DNA of 64,000 nt from Kitagawia praeruptora (Eukaryota; Streptophyta; Magnoliopsida; Apiales; Apiaceae), in the NCBI GenBank assembly GCA_037693485.1, contig CM075353.1:59948501-60012500 (forward strand), in the 5' to 3' direction. The notes beneath the pieces were generated by a model. That model saw only the letters and a list, made by a program, of their open reading frames with translations. It did not search any database and was not told the DNA's origin. This document shows positions 53,855 through 64,000 of the stretch, one piece after another. The stretch's first letter is position 1. Every line of letters starts with the position of its first letter. A program made the position numbers and the translations under genes.

Positions 53855-55437
53855 GAATCCTATGCAAAAGCCACCTGTGCTGGACAGTTTGGTTTCCGAG
53901 CAGGAAACCTCCCTCGATAACAACACACTCAGCACAGTTACATATGCCCAGACCACATTTGTTAAGACCAGAGCTGCTGGTCAAATCAACCCCCTTCCTT
54001 AGGGCTGTAAACCCCGAGTCAATAGCATGGGCAAAGCTGGACACACATTCTAACTTGATTCCCCCTCCGTAAAACAGAATCATATCCCTTCGATGACATA
54101 GTGTCATAGCCTCCTGATCACTTGTATCCACCATAATCAAAGCAGACCAAAAGAAAGTCTCATCCAACATATAGGGATCCTTTTTGAAAAATAGATCACC
54201 TTTCGACCTTACCTGCAAATCACACCACTTCGACTCCATCATTTTTATGCCACCAAACATAGCACGAAACGCAAAGACTGGTTCCCGCTGAAATATAGTG
54301 GCAAATCCCCTGAATTCTATGCTAATTTCATCAACCCAAACCTCATCAGTACGCTGAGGAATATCCTCAAGAACCTTGCAGAGGTTTGCATTCTTCACTA
54401 ACAAAACATCAGTTTGCGCACTACTGCAAAAGCATAACGAGACTCCTCATAAACCTAGCTGCAAAATCGCTGTCCCAACTGCATTATAATCCTGGTGTAT
54501 CAGAGCAGTTACTCCTGCAAAAACCAAGGAGCCAACAAACCCAAAATCAGTTTCGTCCTTCTTGAAAGCAGAGAATAAATCTCTTTCAATGACATCCCCC
54601 ACATTCGCTTTGCTTGCATACAACAGAAGTCGTAGACTTCTCAATAGCACAGCGCTACCCAATGAATTCATTCCCGGATAGAGATAACACTCAGCATAGC
54701 TGATAAATCCTCGGTGAGGCAACATATCAAACACAGCGGGGTATTCAGCAATAGCCCAAAGAAAATCCCCCAAGCTCAGCTTTGGGTCAGAACATGTGTC
54801 AAACACCTTGTGAGCACAGCCATCCTGATTCTCACAATCAAAGGGAGGGATTCGAATGCAGTACCCATCTTCAATGGGCTTGCAACCAGCATCCCTCTTC
54901 CTCAGCCCAACCTGGGACTCAACAGTATCACTATCCGTTTTTACTCGAACATCCTCCAAAGGATACTCGGTCACCAGGTTCTCCGAAAAGGAGACCCTCT
55001 TTGGGCTCTTAATCGGACTACCCACAAGAAGGCGAGTTCAGATCTACGCGTCTCCCACAAAGTGTCTATCATCGGAGCTATTGAAGATCCCTTTTCATGA
55101 CCAACAACATCCATAATCAGTGGGCCATCACCCAAACTTCTAGTACTGGATCCTCTCAATCCAGACTCAACATCACACCCGGTCTTCATCTTATAAGATG
55201 ACACAGCTCCTCACTAAAATAAGGTCTGTCATTTGGAATCACCGTAACCAGTATTTCCGCAAAGGAAACCTTTTTTGGACTCACCATCGAACTCCAAACC
55301 TCCTAAGACTTTGACACACCTCCTGCCCGGTCTTTAACCAGCCCAGTGGTACAACCGCGAGGACGATCCATCGACCTCCTTTCCCCCGATGTGATTTCCT
55401 CCACGACCTTCGCGAAAGAAACACTCTTACTGCTCAT
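53855..55437 (-). pseudogene. NL15 ORF: three motifs plus type-B-like tail, broken
   Basis: The start MSSKSVSFAKVVEEI is at 55437; the first motif is SVSF. A TAG near 55304 is followed in frame by MVSPKKVSFAEILVTVIPND, then a shift. A third motif, SPKRVSFSENLVTEYP, is in the piece ending at 54447. That piece includes CAHKVFDTCSDPKLS and VFDMLPHRGFISYAEC, shared with NL12. The last piece (about 54404-53855) ends with EGGFLLGNQTVQ, similar to MGSFLLGNLTVC of NL18. The C-terminus is lost. Confidence 0.68.
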
Positions 55438-55637
55438 GATTAAGAACGAAAATAGAATATTTAATAAGAAATATGGTGTATTAGGTGAAAGATTTGAAGA
55501 GGAGAGGTGAATTTAGGAAGGCTAATTGTGAAGATCTGATGAAAAATGGTGTAGATTAAGGATGTAGTTTAGAGGCGGCTAGGTTTTTTAGAGAGAAGTT
55601 AGAGAGAGGTTAGAGCATATCCGACTCTCATTTTTTT
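53855..55637 (-). mobile_element. NL15, KRVSF element lacking its 3' end
   Basis: The minus-strand 5' end ATGAGAGTCGG (55631 downward) is preceded by A-rich bases and followed by the family leader with GCCGCC-type and AGATCT blocks. The 3' UTR, hairpin and poly(A) are missing: at 53855 it abuts the NL14 poly(A). A 3' loss is unusual for a LINE-mobilised element and points to a deletion between NL14 and NL15. Its right end cuts into NL16. Confidence 0.75.
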
Positions 55638-56150
55638 GTGATGTATAGTCCAAAATGAAGTTTCGCTATGATTTATTGGGGCCTCCTTTATTAAAGCTTA
55701 TTGTGTTTTATGCGAATGTGGCCTGAACTTAGTTTCTGGTGTTCACGCTGCTTGTCATGCCGATGTGAAGAATGTCACCACTGGAGTTGGCATGATGGCT
55801 AAGTCCAGATTAAATGCAGGGCGCAAGGTCATTATTGTCAAAGGGCTGGACAGGGAGCTAGTGTGGTTCGGCCTGCGGGTTGAAAGATGTGTAATTCGGG
55901 GTGCGGTTTATGGTATGCATTCTTGCAGGTTTAAGATGCAGCTTCTGCTGGGGACACTGGAATGTGAACCAGGGAATTTTTATTTTAATATGGCTGTTTA
56001 GTATCTAAACGCTTCTTGCTTAATGTTGACTGTCTATTGACTTTGTATTGACTTGACTTTTATTTGGTCGGTTGTTGATTTCGCGTGGTATGCCCCTAGA
56101 TTTGTATCTGTTGTTCCTTTTGGTATAAAATTTTAATTAGCAAAAAAAAA
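55638..56150 (+). mobile_element. NL16, 3' part of a type B element
   Basis: It has the terminal 3' structure, with GTGGTATGCCCC near 56082 (one stem base changed), GGTATAAAATTTTAATTAGC and poly(A) at 56142-56150. The 5' part is missing at the NL15 boundary. NL15 seems to have inserted in it and the other half was later lost. Confidence 0.75.
55660..56001 (+). pseudogene. NL16 C-terminal ORF fragment
   Basis: An open frame reads LCECGLNLVSGVHAACHADV and continues to LLLGTLECEPGNFYFNMAV, stopping at 56001. LECEPGNFYF resembles the LGCEPGGYTYY element of NL6 and NL18 and FGCDPGGCIW of NL7. It is otherwise unrecognised. Confidence 0.5.
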
Positions 56151-57930
56151 CTCTACATTCATCCCTATCAGTCACTTGTTACCATTTCTATTATAATTAC
56201 TCTATGAACCATCATAGCCTAATCATTTATTTCAGATATCGCGTCGTTCCAAAATTAAACCATCCGAAATAAACCTGGACGATTTTTTTTTTATTTCTAA
56301 CTTTGATTCAGTCCCGACATTTCTACAGTCGTCATTACCTAATTTCTTAGAAAATCACCACTACATTAATGTAGTCCATTGTGGAATCACCCTAGTTTGT
56401 CGTTTGCGTAGCGCTTTAACAGCTAATCCTACGGGTTTCCTAATTGTCAGATCAAAATCCTCTAGGAAGACAGAATAATCACTATTCCCTATCCCTAGGG
56501 AATACTTACTGAACTTGACGTAAATATTACATGAAGCAGATAAAATTGCAGGGGAGCTTCAAGCATTGCAGCTATGACAGGTTGGTGAGATTATTAATCG
56601 TATATCTCTAGTAGAAGACTAGAAGCTTAACGGTTTACTTAATCACTTTCCGACCCTCGTTAATCCATTCACAGGGATACCTTTCAACCTCACGAACCTC
56701 CAACCTCATATTCTCTATCTTGTTTGCACAGAAATACACCAAAATAAACTTGCATGTCATTCATCATCATGCCAATTAGCTTATCAATATCAGTACCAAT
56801 CTACCTTCTGTATTCAGTCATCCCTTATTACCTAATCTCTCCTCTCCCTTTCTAAAATAAAGGAGAGTCTCTTGGGGAATTTGTTCTTGCCTGTCGTAGA
56901 GCCTCCTAATGTCGGTAATGTGCTTCAGTCAATATCAGGAATCGAATGTGTACTTAAATGATTCCAATAGTTGCTCATCGCACAATCCTTAGAGGGAACG
57001 TAAACTCCTCCATTACATTCTGACCTTCAAGGTCCTTTTTATTCTCATTCTGTTTCCTTTGGTATGAGCATTTGTGGTACTTCTCTATACTTAAAGTGTG
57101 CTTCCTCATTGGCCTTTCCTGATTATAATAATTTCTTGCAATCAATGTTTTCTTAATTGATCTATTTCAACTCAGGGTGAAAGCACTCTCCCTTAAATTC
57201 TGCTGAATGAGAGAAAAATATCAGTCTTTTCCAAAAGTCATTGCTTCCACCTTTCTGGTGTGAACTTTACTACAGGTACTCCCAATCATTCCTAGGATAT
57301 TTCCTTACTTAACTCCCTTCTTGGTTTAGGATATCTCAACCTTGATTGGTTCAATCCCTACTTTCTCACTTCAAATGTGCTTCATCTGGCATTATTATTA
57401 ATCTACATTCCTTACCAAACTTCCATTTTGAAGTTCTGAATATTGTCTTTTTCTTTAAAAGGTTTCTTAGGTCATTCTCATCATTCCTCCTGTATTTTCT
57501 GGGTACAGGGTACATCAAAATCTCATTAATCAGTCCTATAACAATTCTGTTTATGTACTTTTTGAGACTCCTTTCAATAAATCCTTAAAGGTTATTGCTA
57601 CCTTGGTCAATCCAACTTACATCATCTGTATTTACAATGTTTTTATTAGGGGTAATGCTATTCTTTGTGCATCCACCAGGGTTCGTCTTAATCTATGGAC
57701 ATTCTATCCTCAATTCTACTTTCAAGGAATACTTACATCCTGTACTTGGCAATTCAATCATATATCCTTAATAAGGCTTTTCAATCATTCTCATCTTGAT
57801 AATCTATAGGTAGCCTAATGCTAACCTCTTCTTTCAAACGAATGTCAGTCTATATGACCTTCCAAAAGGCAACATATGTCTATCTGTCTTTCTTACAGAA
57901 CTTGGTAATGGGAGCAAGGATGTTCTGGAA
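56151..57930. other. Unassigned intergenic or eroded retroelement DNA
   Basis: No convincing ORF, terminal repeat or known motif. It continues at 62574 beyond LINE-F, as shown by the LINE-F TSD. Confidence 0.4.
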
Positions 57931-59600
57931 GATATTGGTCGTGTTATAATCGTAATGATGGTCAGCCGAGGTGTGCTATAAAGTTAGATATCCACAAGGC
58001 GTTCGACTCACTTAATTGGAGCTTTATTTTTGTGGTGCTGGAAAGGATGGGTTTTCCCCCTAAATATGTTGATTGGATCAGGGTATGTATCACTTCCACC
58101 ATGTTCTCAGTGAAACTCAATGGAAGCTTGGAGGGTTTCTTCAAAGGGGAATCGGGTTTGAGGCAGGGCGACCCTTTGTCGCCTTACCTATTTGTAATGG
58201 CAATGGAAGTGTTTACTGCATGTTTAAATAAATCAGTTGATGGCACAGATTTAAAGTTTCATTGGAGAACCAAGGAGGTAAACCTGCACCACATCATTTT
58301 TGCGGATGATGTCTTCCTCTTCAGTCATGGAAATTCCAACTCTGTCGCTAAGCTGATGGATGGGGTTAACAGCTTCTCTAGGTTCTCAAATTTGATACCT
58401 AATCGTGATAAGTCTTTATGTTTCTTCGCTAATGTGGGTTCTAATGCTGTTCAGGACATCTTAGAGGTGACTGGTTTTCAAAAAGGTACTCTCCCTATAT
58501 CCTACTTGGGTTTGCCTCTCATAACTGGTAAACTTAATAGCAGGGAATGCACTGCCTTGGTAGCTAAATTGTGCAGACGGATTGAAAGCTGGATGGCTCG
58601 TTTTCTCAACTTTGCTGGTCGTCTCTTGCTTATTAAAGTAGTAATGGCTAGTATTGTTGGCTACTGGTGTATGTATATCTTTCTCCCAAAGGCTGTCCTT
58701 AAGAAGATTAATAGCTTGTTCTTCAAGTTTCTTTGGGGGGGATTCTACAAGGACTCGGGAAAATGCCATTACAAAGTAAAATGGGAGGATTGATGTAAGC
58801 CTAAAGTCGAGGGTGGGTTGGGGATTAAAAATGTATTTGAATGGAACCAAGTTGCTATTCTGCATCAGCTATGGCGCCTGCTCCAACCCAACTCTGATTC
58901 TCTCTGGATTGCCTGGTTCCACAGAGTTCTACTTCGAAGGAAAGCATTCTGGACAGCAGCAATGCCATATAGATGCTGCTGGATTGCTAGGAAAATCTTT
59001 AATGCTAGATCTCAAGCTCTGTCTTATGTTACATATAATGTTGGAGTTGCATCTGGGTTTCTCTTTTGGCATGACCCTTGGGCCAACAAGAAGCCTTTAG
59101 CTCTCATTTCTCCCTCGGTGATTTCGAATGCAGAATCGACTAGTATGGCTCTTATCAACTCCTATCAGCAGAATGGGGCTTGGAGGCTTCCAAATTCAAA
59201 TCACATGGATGTTTGGGAGGTTAGAAGAAGGGCATCTCAAACTCAAGTCCATAGATATGATAAGATCACTTGGGATGGACTTCAGCCAAACATGATTAAA
59301 CTGTCATCAATTTGGGCATCCATTTGTGATTCTGGGCAGGGGGTCGATTGGGCTGGCCTGGTTTGGAGCTCTTTCAACATTCCGAAATGTTCCTTCATTT
59401 CGTGGCTAGCTATCAAGAATAGACTTCTTACAAAAGACCGTATGATAACATTTGGCATGAGGGTTGATCCAATGTGTGTCCTATGCAGCACAGACAGGGA
59501 GTCTATAGGCCATCTGTTTACTACTTGTCCGTACTTCAACCTCCTAAGTAAGGTGGTGCCGTTCCGGCTTAATGATGACTGGGTAAGGTGGCATCAGGGT

Positions 59601-62154
59601 AAACAAAATGAGAGTCGTAAAATAACCCTAATGAGAGTCGCCTTCTCCCTCTAGCAACTTTCCCAGCCGCCACTAAATTCTACCCTTAATCCACACCATT
59701 TCTCCATCAGATCTTCAACCAAGCCTTCCTAATTTCACCTTCCCCTTCTAATCTCCCACCTAAACACAATATTTCTTATTTATTACTATTTGTTTGAATA
59801 TGTGCTTTTCGTTGGTTTCTCTAGGTTGGGAAATCGATTTGGTCGGGTTTTCAGTGGACATGTCCGATGAATTCGGGGAATTAATGATGCTGAAGTCCTT
59901 TCCGGACTTCGATGCTTCTGGGCTTCTGGGCTCAGGGGCGGGGATACTGGGCTTCGGGTTCCAAGCCTCTCAGAGAAATCTCACTACTTTTGAAGTGGCT
60001 AATGTCGGGTTCTTGTATGGAAATCCGGTTGCTTTTTTGGGGGTTTACCTCCAATTGGATTGTTCGGAGGATGTCGTTGTGCTCTCTGAAAATAATGACG
60101 TTGACTCATTAAATGAGTATGATAGCTTTGCTATACACAATGGGTCTGTTTTTTTCAGACCTGTTAGACATGTGAATGTAGTGTCTGTATTGCCGATTGG
60201 GTTTGCTCGAAGCGGGTTCTGTCCATATGAACGGCAGCGATTTGTCTCATGGATTTATCTATGCAGCTGGGTTGACATAGTGAGTGGGAGGAAACACAGA
60301 TGTATTGCTGGGCACAGGTTCACAGGTGTCGGGGTTTATCAGAGGAATGTGGATGAGGACCTCAATGTGTTTGGCAAAAGGTCACAAAGGTGTGATTCAT
60401 TGGTATTGTCGACGAATGTCATCCTTCTAATTAAGGATGCATATGCGATGTCTGGGAGGAAACTTTCTAGTGACGATTTTTGTATGATTTTGAAGTTAAG
60501 AGATTTGTCTTTGGCCGGGTGCTCTGTTGAAGAGTTGGCGATTTCATATCCGCGAAGTCAGATGGAGTATGGGGATTCTGACATGCTTATGTGGAATTTG
60601 AAAGTGACCAATCTCTATGATTGGTATATTCTTAGTTGCCATGTCCCGAAGTGGATTTCGATTAAATATGAGGCTGCTAACCACTATTTCTTGGTGGGCT
60701 GGTACATGCGATTGCACTATGTGCCTGTTTATGGTATTAAAGGGGATAACAATCTGTACGGTGAAGAGATTCGACGATGGGTGTTTCACCAGCTGATGAC
60801 TTTGGCTAGAAGAAATGCTATTCTCTTTGTTATTACGGAGAGAGTTGTAAATTGTGTCTCCTCGGATGGACCAATCCAAGTGCTTGGTATTAGCCTTGTC
60901 CTATTGTCTATAGGATTATTGGAGGCGATTGTAGATGCTGGCTGTCAAGATGTTTGGTCTGCTCATTCTCAGATGACCTTGATCATTTCTTTGAAGGATA
61001 ATGGGATTGTTATTGCTTCCATTAGGTTGAATCTTCGACCTGTGATGTGGCTGCCCAAGGTCCTGGGGATCTTCGGAGCAATTGCAAGGGATCTTCTGCT
61101 GATGTTTGTGTTTGGGTTAAGTTTAGTGGAGTGCGACGGGATATGGTTTTCTCGGAACCACTGGTTTGAGATATGTGGTGTAAGGCCCGTAGTGTGGAAT
61201 GTTGTTCCTGGTCGTGACAAGGGTAGAGATGCAAAGGAGGATAGCGATATAGGGGATTTGTCCCTTGATATTGACCATCACGCGGTTGTTGATATTAGAC
61301 CTCAGAGTGCATCCAAGCCCTTTGGGCTGGTTGAGATCCTTAAAAGAGTTATGAAAATGATTAGGATCAGGGTATTTGCTTGCTTGGATGCTAGCTCTCA
61401 GAGCAAAATTGATGGTCGAATGGTTAGCTCCCATGAGGGTATTTGTGAACTCTATTCAGAAAATGCAATTTATGGAAGTTGTGTGCATAATGCCTCTCTC
61501 ACGTTTTTATGTGTGAGATTGAATGATGGAATGTTGTTCTGGAAGACAAGTCGCTTTGTGCTAGAATGTTTCAATTTTTATGGAACGTTGCGAATGAACA
61601 CTGGCAACTACATTGCTTATGGGGTGTTGCGTTTTGCGAGCTGGGGCTACTTTAGTATTGTCACCTGGGTAGGACAGGGCATGTTGAGATTTGCTAAAAA
61701 GGGTCTGGAGGTTACATGTATGGTTTTCAAAGGAGCAGGGATCCGGAGCAGGTGTGGATCAGCGAGGGTGTGCACTTCCCTCAGGAGATTGCTGTTGTTA
61801 AGTCTTGTTGCGATATTCGGACAAGTACTGAAAAGGAAGTGCCGTGGGGTTTTTTGCCTCTTATGTACTTTGGCTACTATCTTGGACACATGGGATGTCC
61901 TGCTATTCTTCTGGTCTATGCTGCTTCTCATTATGGGCTTTGTGAGACATGTGCCTAGTCTCAAGTTTAGTTAAGGCGCCAGAATAATTTTTAGCTTAAT
62001 TTCGTTGTTATGTTGACTGCTAGTTTATCTAGCTTTGTTGCTGTTTTTTCCTTGGTGTTCCGTTAGGCGGATGTATTATTTATCGCGGGGTATGCCCCTA
62101 GAGATGTAATCATTTTCCTATGGTATAAAAAATTAATTAGCAAAAAAAAAAAAA
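59601..62154 (+). mobile_element. NL17, intact type B element nested in LINE-F
   Basis: The TSD AAGGTGGCATCAGGGT (59585-59600) matches 62155-62170 with one mismatch. ATGAGAGTCG occurs twice at the 5' end (59608-59617 and 59631-59640), the second leading into the normal leader. The 3' hairpin is near 62090, followed by AATTAGC and poly(A). Confidence 0.92.
59800..61974 (+). CDS. NL17 protein: intact type B protein (724 aa)
   Basis: It starts at ATG 59800 (MCFSLVSLGWEID) after the ACACAATATTTCTTATT leader and runs without a stop to 61974. It is the only uninterrupted full-length type B ORF here and shows what this class looks like. Composition is strongly Val/Leu/Ile/Met/Gly/Phe, with Cys and His scattered. 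Several hydrophobic stretches (for example LLLSLVAIFGQVL and a final LLFFWSMLLLIMGF) could be membrane-associated or simply buried. A charged patch, RDKGRDAKEDSDIGDL, lies near residue 480. No signal peptide, KRVSF motif or known domain is recognised. The coding strand is G/T-rich. Function unknown. Confidence 0.7.
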   Translation: MCFSLVSLGWEIDLVGFSVDMSDEFGELMMLKSFPDFDASGLLGSGAGILGFGFQASQRNLTTFEVANVGFLYGNPVAFLGVYLQLDCSEDVVVLSENNDVDSLNEYDSFAIHNGSVFFRPVRHVNVVSVLPIGFARSGFCPYERQRFVSWIYLCSWVDIVSGRKHRCIAGHRFTGVGVYQRNVDEDLNVFGKRSQRCDSLVLSTNVILLIKDAYAMSGRKLSSDDFCMILKLRDLSLAGCSVEELAISYPRSQMEYGDSDMLMWNLKVTNLYDWYILSCHVPKWISIKYEAANHYFLVGWYMRLHYVPVYGIKGDNNLYGEEIRRWVFHQLMTLARRNAILFVITERVVNCVSSDGPIQVLGISLVLLSIGLLEAIVDAGCQDVWSAHSQMTLIISLKDNGIVIASIRLNLRPVMWLPKVLGIFGAIARDLLLMFVFGLSLVECDGIWFSRNHWFEICGVRPVVWNVVPGRDKGRDAKEDSDIGDLSLDIDHHAVVDIRPQSASKPFGLVEILKRVMKMIRIRVFACLDASSQSKIDGRMVSSHEGICELYSENAIYGSCVHNASLTFLCVRLNDGMLFWKTSRFVLECFNFYGTLRMNTGNYIAYGVLRFASWGYFSIVTWVGQGMLRFAKKGLEVTCMVFKGAGIRSRCGSARVCTSLRRLLLLSLVAIFGQVLKRKCRGVFCLLCTLATILDTWDVLLFFWSMLLLIMGFVRHVPSLKFS

Positions 62155-62573
62155 AAGGTGGCAGCAGGGTGACTTCTTTCATACCTCCCTGTCAGAGCAG
62201 AAGAAGGTTATTGCAGGGGTGTACTTAACAACATGCATATATAGTGTATGGAAGGAGCGTAATTTTAGAATCCACAATGCAGGTCCAGGACAAGCGACGC
62301 AGGTGCTTAGTCTTAAGGTCAAGTGCCTTATTAGAGAGAAGCTGTTTTCTTGTTCTTCATTCCAAAAGTAGGTTCGAAAGGACCCATCCCTTGTTCTTCT
62401 GCTTTACTGATAGGCCTAGTATCTAGTTAAACTTGGTTGGTCATGTCGACCCTTTCTAGGTGTATTTTGTAGATGTTGTGTTGGGGTATGCCCCAGATTC
62501 TCATGTAGCTCCATTTGGTGATATAAAATTTTTTAACTTAGCAAAAAAAAAAAAAAAAGATATTGGTCGTGTT

Positions 62574-62965
62574 CAACGTGATACTCTTAGTGCCTAATGC
62601 TCCTCTTGAGGACACCAAGTTTCAGATAACATTTATGCATCATACTGCACCATCTTTGACAATCTTCGTAACTCTTCATTGGTCACTATCCTCAATCCTA
62701 ATACATTCATGTTATATATAAAATCCCTCATCCTGTATCTCAATTCATTTTATATCAAAAGTCCTCGCGGTTGGTGTTTAGTTAGAAGCAACCCCGCTTT
62801 GTCCTTTCATTGCTGGTTTAGTCACCTGCCAATCCCTTGTGACTTGGCCTCCACTGGCCACACTAAAATATGTGAGTTTAGGGGTTGGCTAATAGCATTA
62901 CTTTTCTAGCAATTGCCGGCATAGTGCCTTCTTCTTTGATACCTTTTGATCTTTTCAAAAAAAAA
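62574..62965. other. Unassigned intergenic DNA between LINE-F and NL18
   Basis: Continuation of the 56151-57930 stretch. No gene or terminal structure was found. Confidence 0.4.
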
Positions 62966-64000
62966 TTTTTTTGCTAATTAATTTTTTATACCATAGGAAA
63001 ATGATTACATCTCTAGGGGCATACCCCGCGATAAATAATACATCTGCCTAACGGAACAACATGGAAAAAACAACAATAAAGCTAGATAAAACTAGCAGTC
63101 AACATAACAAGATAAAACTAGAAAACTAATTTAAACAAATTAAATAAAATCTATGCCTAGATCATGAACTAAGAGCAACATCATATCCAAACCAGCCTTG
63201 ATCTTCATGCGAACAAGCATCATGCGAATATCCACTTGCAACAAAAAGGACCCTCCCCCAAACATGATACACCAGCATTCCTGTCTGAAGTTATCACTAA
63301 CAGCAGAATGGTCCCATCTCCCAGCGTCCTCCTTTCGCATGAAACTGTACGTCATCAACATCACACTAATGTTTCGAAGAAGCGAAACATCAACAATCCT
63401 AAGCAAAAGCTTCCTCCTTGGTTTCCCTGCATGAGTACCAAAGTACCCTACAAAAGCAGCGAGTCTATTAGCAGAATCAAGGCAAACAGTTAAGTTCCCG
63501 AGCAGGAAACTTCCCATGTTATCAACATTCTCAGCTATAGAACTGCACTTCTTCACATAGGTATCTAAAGCATCCTCCACCCATAAAGGGTCTTCAACCA
63601 ATCCCTTCATCTCAAGGACATCATAACAAGCAAATAACCATGTTGCAATGCGCATTGCACACACTCTGTGAACATCCAGCTCTACACCTTGCTCCATCGC
63701 GCCCTCACCATTCAATGTCAAGTAATAACTACAATAACAACAATTAAAATAAGTGTAACCCCCTGGTTCACACCCAAGTATCCTAAGCATACGCCTCAAC
63801 ATCCTTTCTGTCCCTTCCAGAACACAACCGCTACTCCTTAAATACTCAAAGGCTTCATCAATGTCCTTCCCATTCAGCTTGTGACCCACCTCCTCATCCA
63901 TAACCAACTTCTTATTGACCTGACTATCATTAACAATAGTCACTTCTTGATCAATAATAACCTGGACATTATCCTTCCACTTCACTGATTTCTTCACAGG
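62966..64000 (-). mobile_element. NL18, element cut by the window edge
   Basis: The poly(A) is the T run 62966-62972, preceded on the plus strand by an A run that may be part of the target. The hairpin is near 63018. The 5' end is beyond the window, so the TSD cannot be tested. Confidence 0.85.
63140..63997 (-). CDS. NL18 protein, C-terminal 285 residues (5' end outside window)
   Basis: The frame is open to the window edge, so the listed start is not the real one. It begins KKSVKWKDNVQVIID, a possible variant of the KRVSF block (SVKW also fits a relaxed RVxW). Then YLRSSGCVLEGTERMLRR...LGCEPGGYTYF matches NL6. The region DNMGSFLLGNLTVC resembles NL15. The C-terminus ends HDLGIDFI. No known domain and no basic WRxTRGG tail. 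It belongs with NL5, NL6 and NL15 as KRVSF-plus-type-B proteins, as far as the visible part allows. Confidence 0.65.
   Translation of the reverse strand: MKKSVKWKDNVQVIIDQEVTIVNDSQVNKKLVMDEEVGHKLNGKDIDEAFEYLRSSGCVLEGTERMLRRMLRILGCEPGGYTYFNCCYCSYYLTLNGEGAMEQGVELDVHRVCAMRIATWLFACYDVLEMKGLVEDPLWVEDALDTYVKKCSSIAENVDNMGSFLLGNLTVCLDSANRLAAFVGYFGTHAGKPRRKLLLRIVDVSLLRNISVMLMTYSFMRKEDAGRWDHSAVSDNFRQECWCIMFGGGSFLLQVDIRMMLVRMKIKAGLDMMLLLVHDLGIDFI

Larger units (their letters stand above)
57946..62411 (+). pseudogene. LINE-F ORF2 fragment: reverse transcriptase and zinc-binding tail
   Basis: The order is RCAIKLDIHKAFDSLNW, GLRQGDPLSPYLFVMAMEV, catalytic IIFADDVFLFSHG and LGLPLITGKL, with TGA at 58791-58793 (LINE-B has a Cys codon here). 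After it come EGGLGIKNVFEWN-type thumb sequence and CVLCSTDRESIGHLF. NL17 interrupts at 59600, and after 62170 the sequence continues with TTCIYSVWKERNF and ends about 62411. It is inactive because of truncation, a nonsense codon and the insertion. Confidence 0.87.
57946..62558 (+). mobile_element. LINE-F, 5'-truncated LINE, interrupted by NL17
   Basis: The TSD GATATTGGTCGTGTT is at 57931-57945 and 62559-62573. It starts in the reverse transcriptase, and the 3' end has the hairpin near 62488, AACTTAGC and poly(A). It is the same LINE subtype as LINE-B and LINE-D, with long stretches of high similarity. NL17 is inserted at 59601-62154. Confidence 0.93.

Noticed and set aside
57346..57809. Two hydrophobic short frames in unassigned DNA
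   Set aside because: AT-rich sequence gives Phe/Ile/Leu frames by chance; no motif or leader.
59800..61974. Annotation of NL17 as a membrane transporter
   Set aside because: Hydrophobicity is spread along the chain without clear regular membrane segments, and no transporter motif is visible.
1492..64000. NL elements as captured host genes
   Set aside because: No intron traces or known host domain seen, and the ORFs occur in many diverged copies; host origin cannot be excluded but is unsupported here.

Overview
This window looks like transposon-packed intergenic DNA from a flowering plant. It is AT-rich and holds a Ty1/copia LTR, a Helitron, L1-type LINEs with plant-style ORF1 (DUF4283-like region plus zinc knuckle) and ORF2 (endonuclease, reverse transcriptase, zinc-binding tail), and fragments of other LTR elements. 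I found no ordinary host gene, tRNA, rRNA or CRISPR array.

The dominant content is a family of at least 18 non-autonomous LINE-like retroelements, called NL1 to NL18 here. I do not recognise the family. Most have a target-site duplication (TSD), a 5' end starting ATGAGAGTC followed by a pyrimidine-rich leader, one protein-coding ORF, and a 3' end made of a GGGGTATGCCCC hairpin, GGTATAAAATTTTAATTAGC and poly(A). The autonomous LINE-C shares both ends, so its machinery is the likely source of mobility. The NL proteins contain no reverse transcriptase.

The NL proteins are modular. Type A (NL1, 3, 11, 13, tail of NL10, core of NL8) starts with two to three KRVSF motifs, which match the protein phosphatase 1 (PP1) docking consensus RVxF. 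An ARTRS motif, one or two helical repeats of about 80 residues and a basic WRxTRGGHS tail follow. Type B (NL2, 4, 7, 9, 12, 14, 16, 17) is long, rich in V/L/I/M/G/C and lacks KRVSF. NL5, 6, 15 and 18 join a KRVSF-type N-terminus to type-B-like C-terminal modules.

Layout. 1-4595: 3' end of a copia element whose LTR carries a heat-shock-element-like array and NL1. 5639-12345: Helitron holding NL2, which holds NL3. 12882-22653: LTR-like repeat holding NL4, which holds NL5, which holds LINE-A, which holds NL6. 22654-40490: LTR-like DNA with NL7 (and NL8 in its leader), NL9 (holding LINE-B, which holds LINE-C) and NL10. 40507-48550: NL11, a MITE-like inverted repeat, NL12 and NL13. 49114-56150: a rearranged zone with inverted LTR arms, a LINE 5' fragment, NL14 (second copy of NL4, holding LINE-D), NL15 and NL16. 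57946-62558: LINE-F holding the intact type-B element NL17. 62966-end: NL18, cut by the window edge.

Nesting gives a relative chronology. Intact ORFs in NL1, NL3, NL6, NL13 and NL17 suggest recent activity. Most other copies carry stops, frameshifts or truncations.
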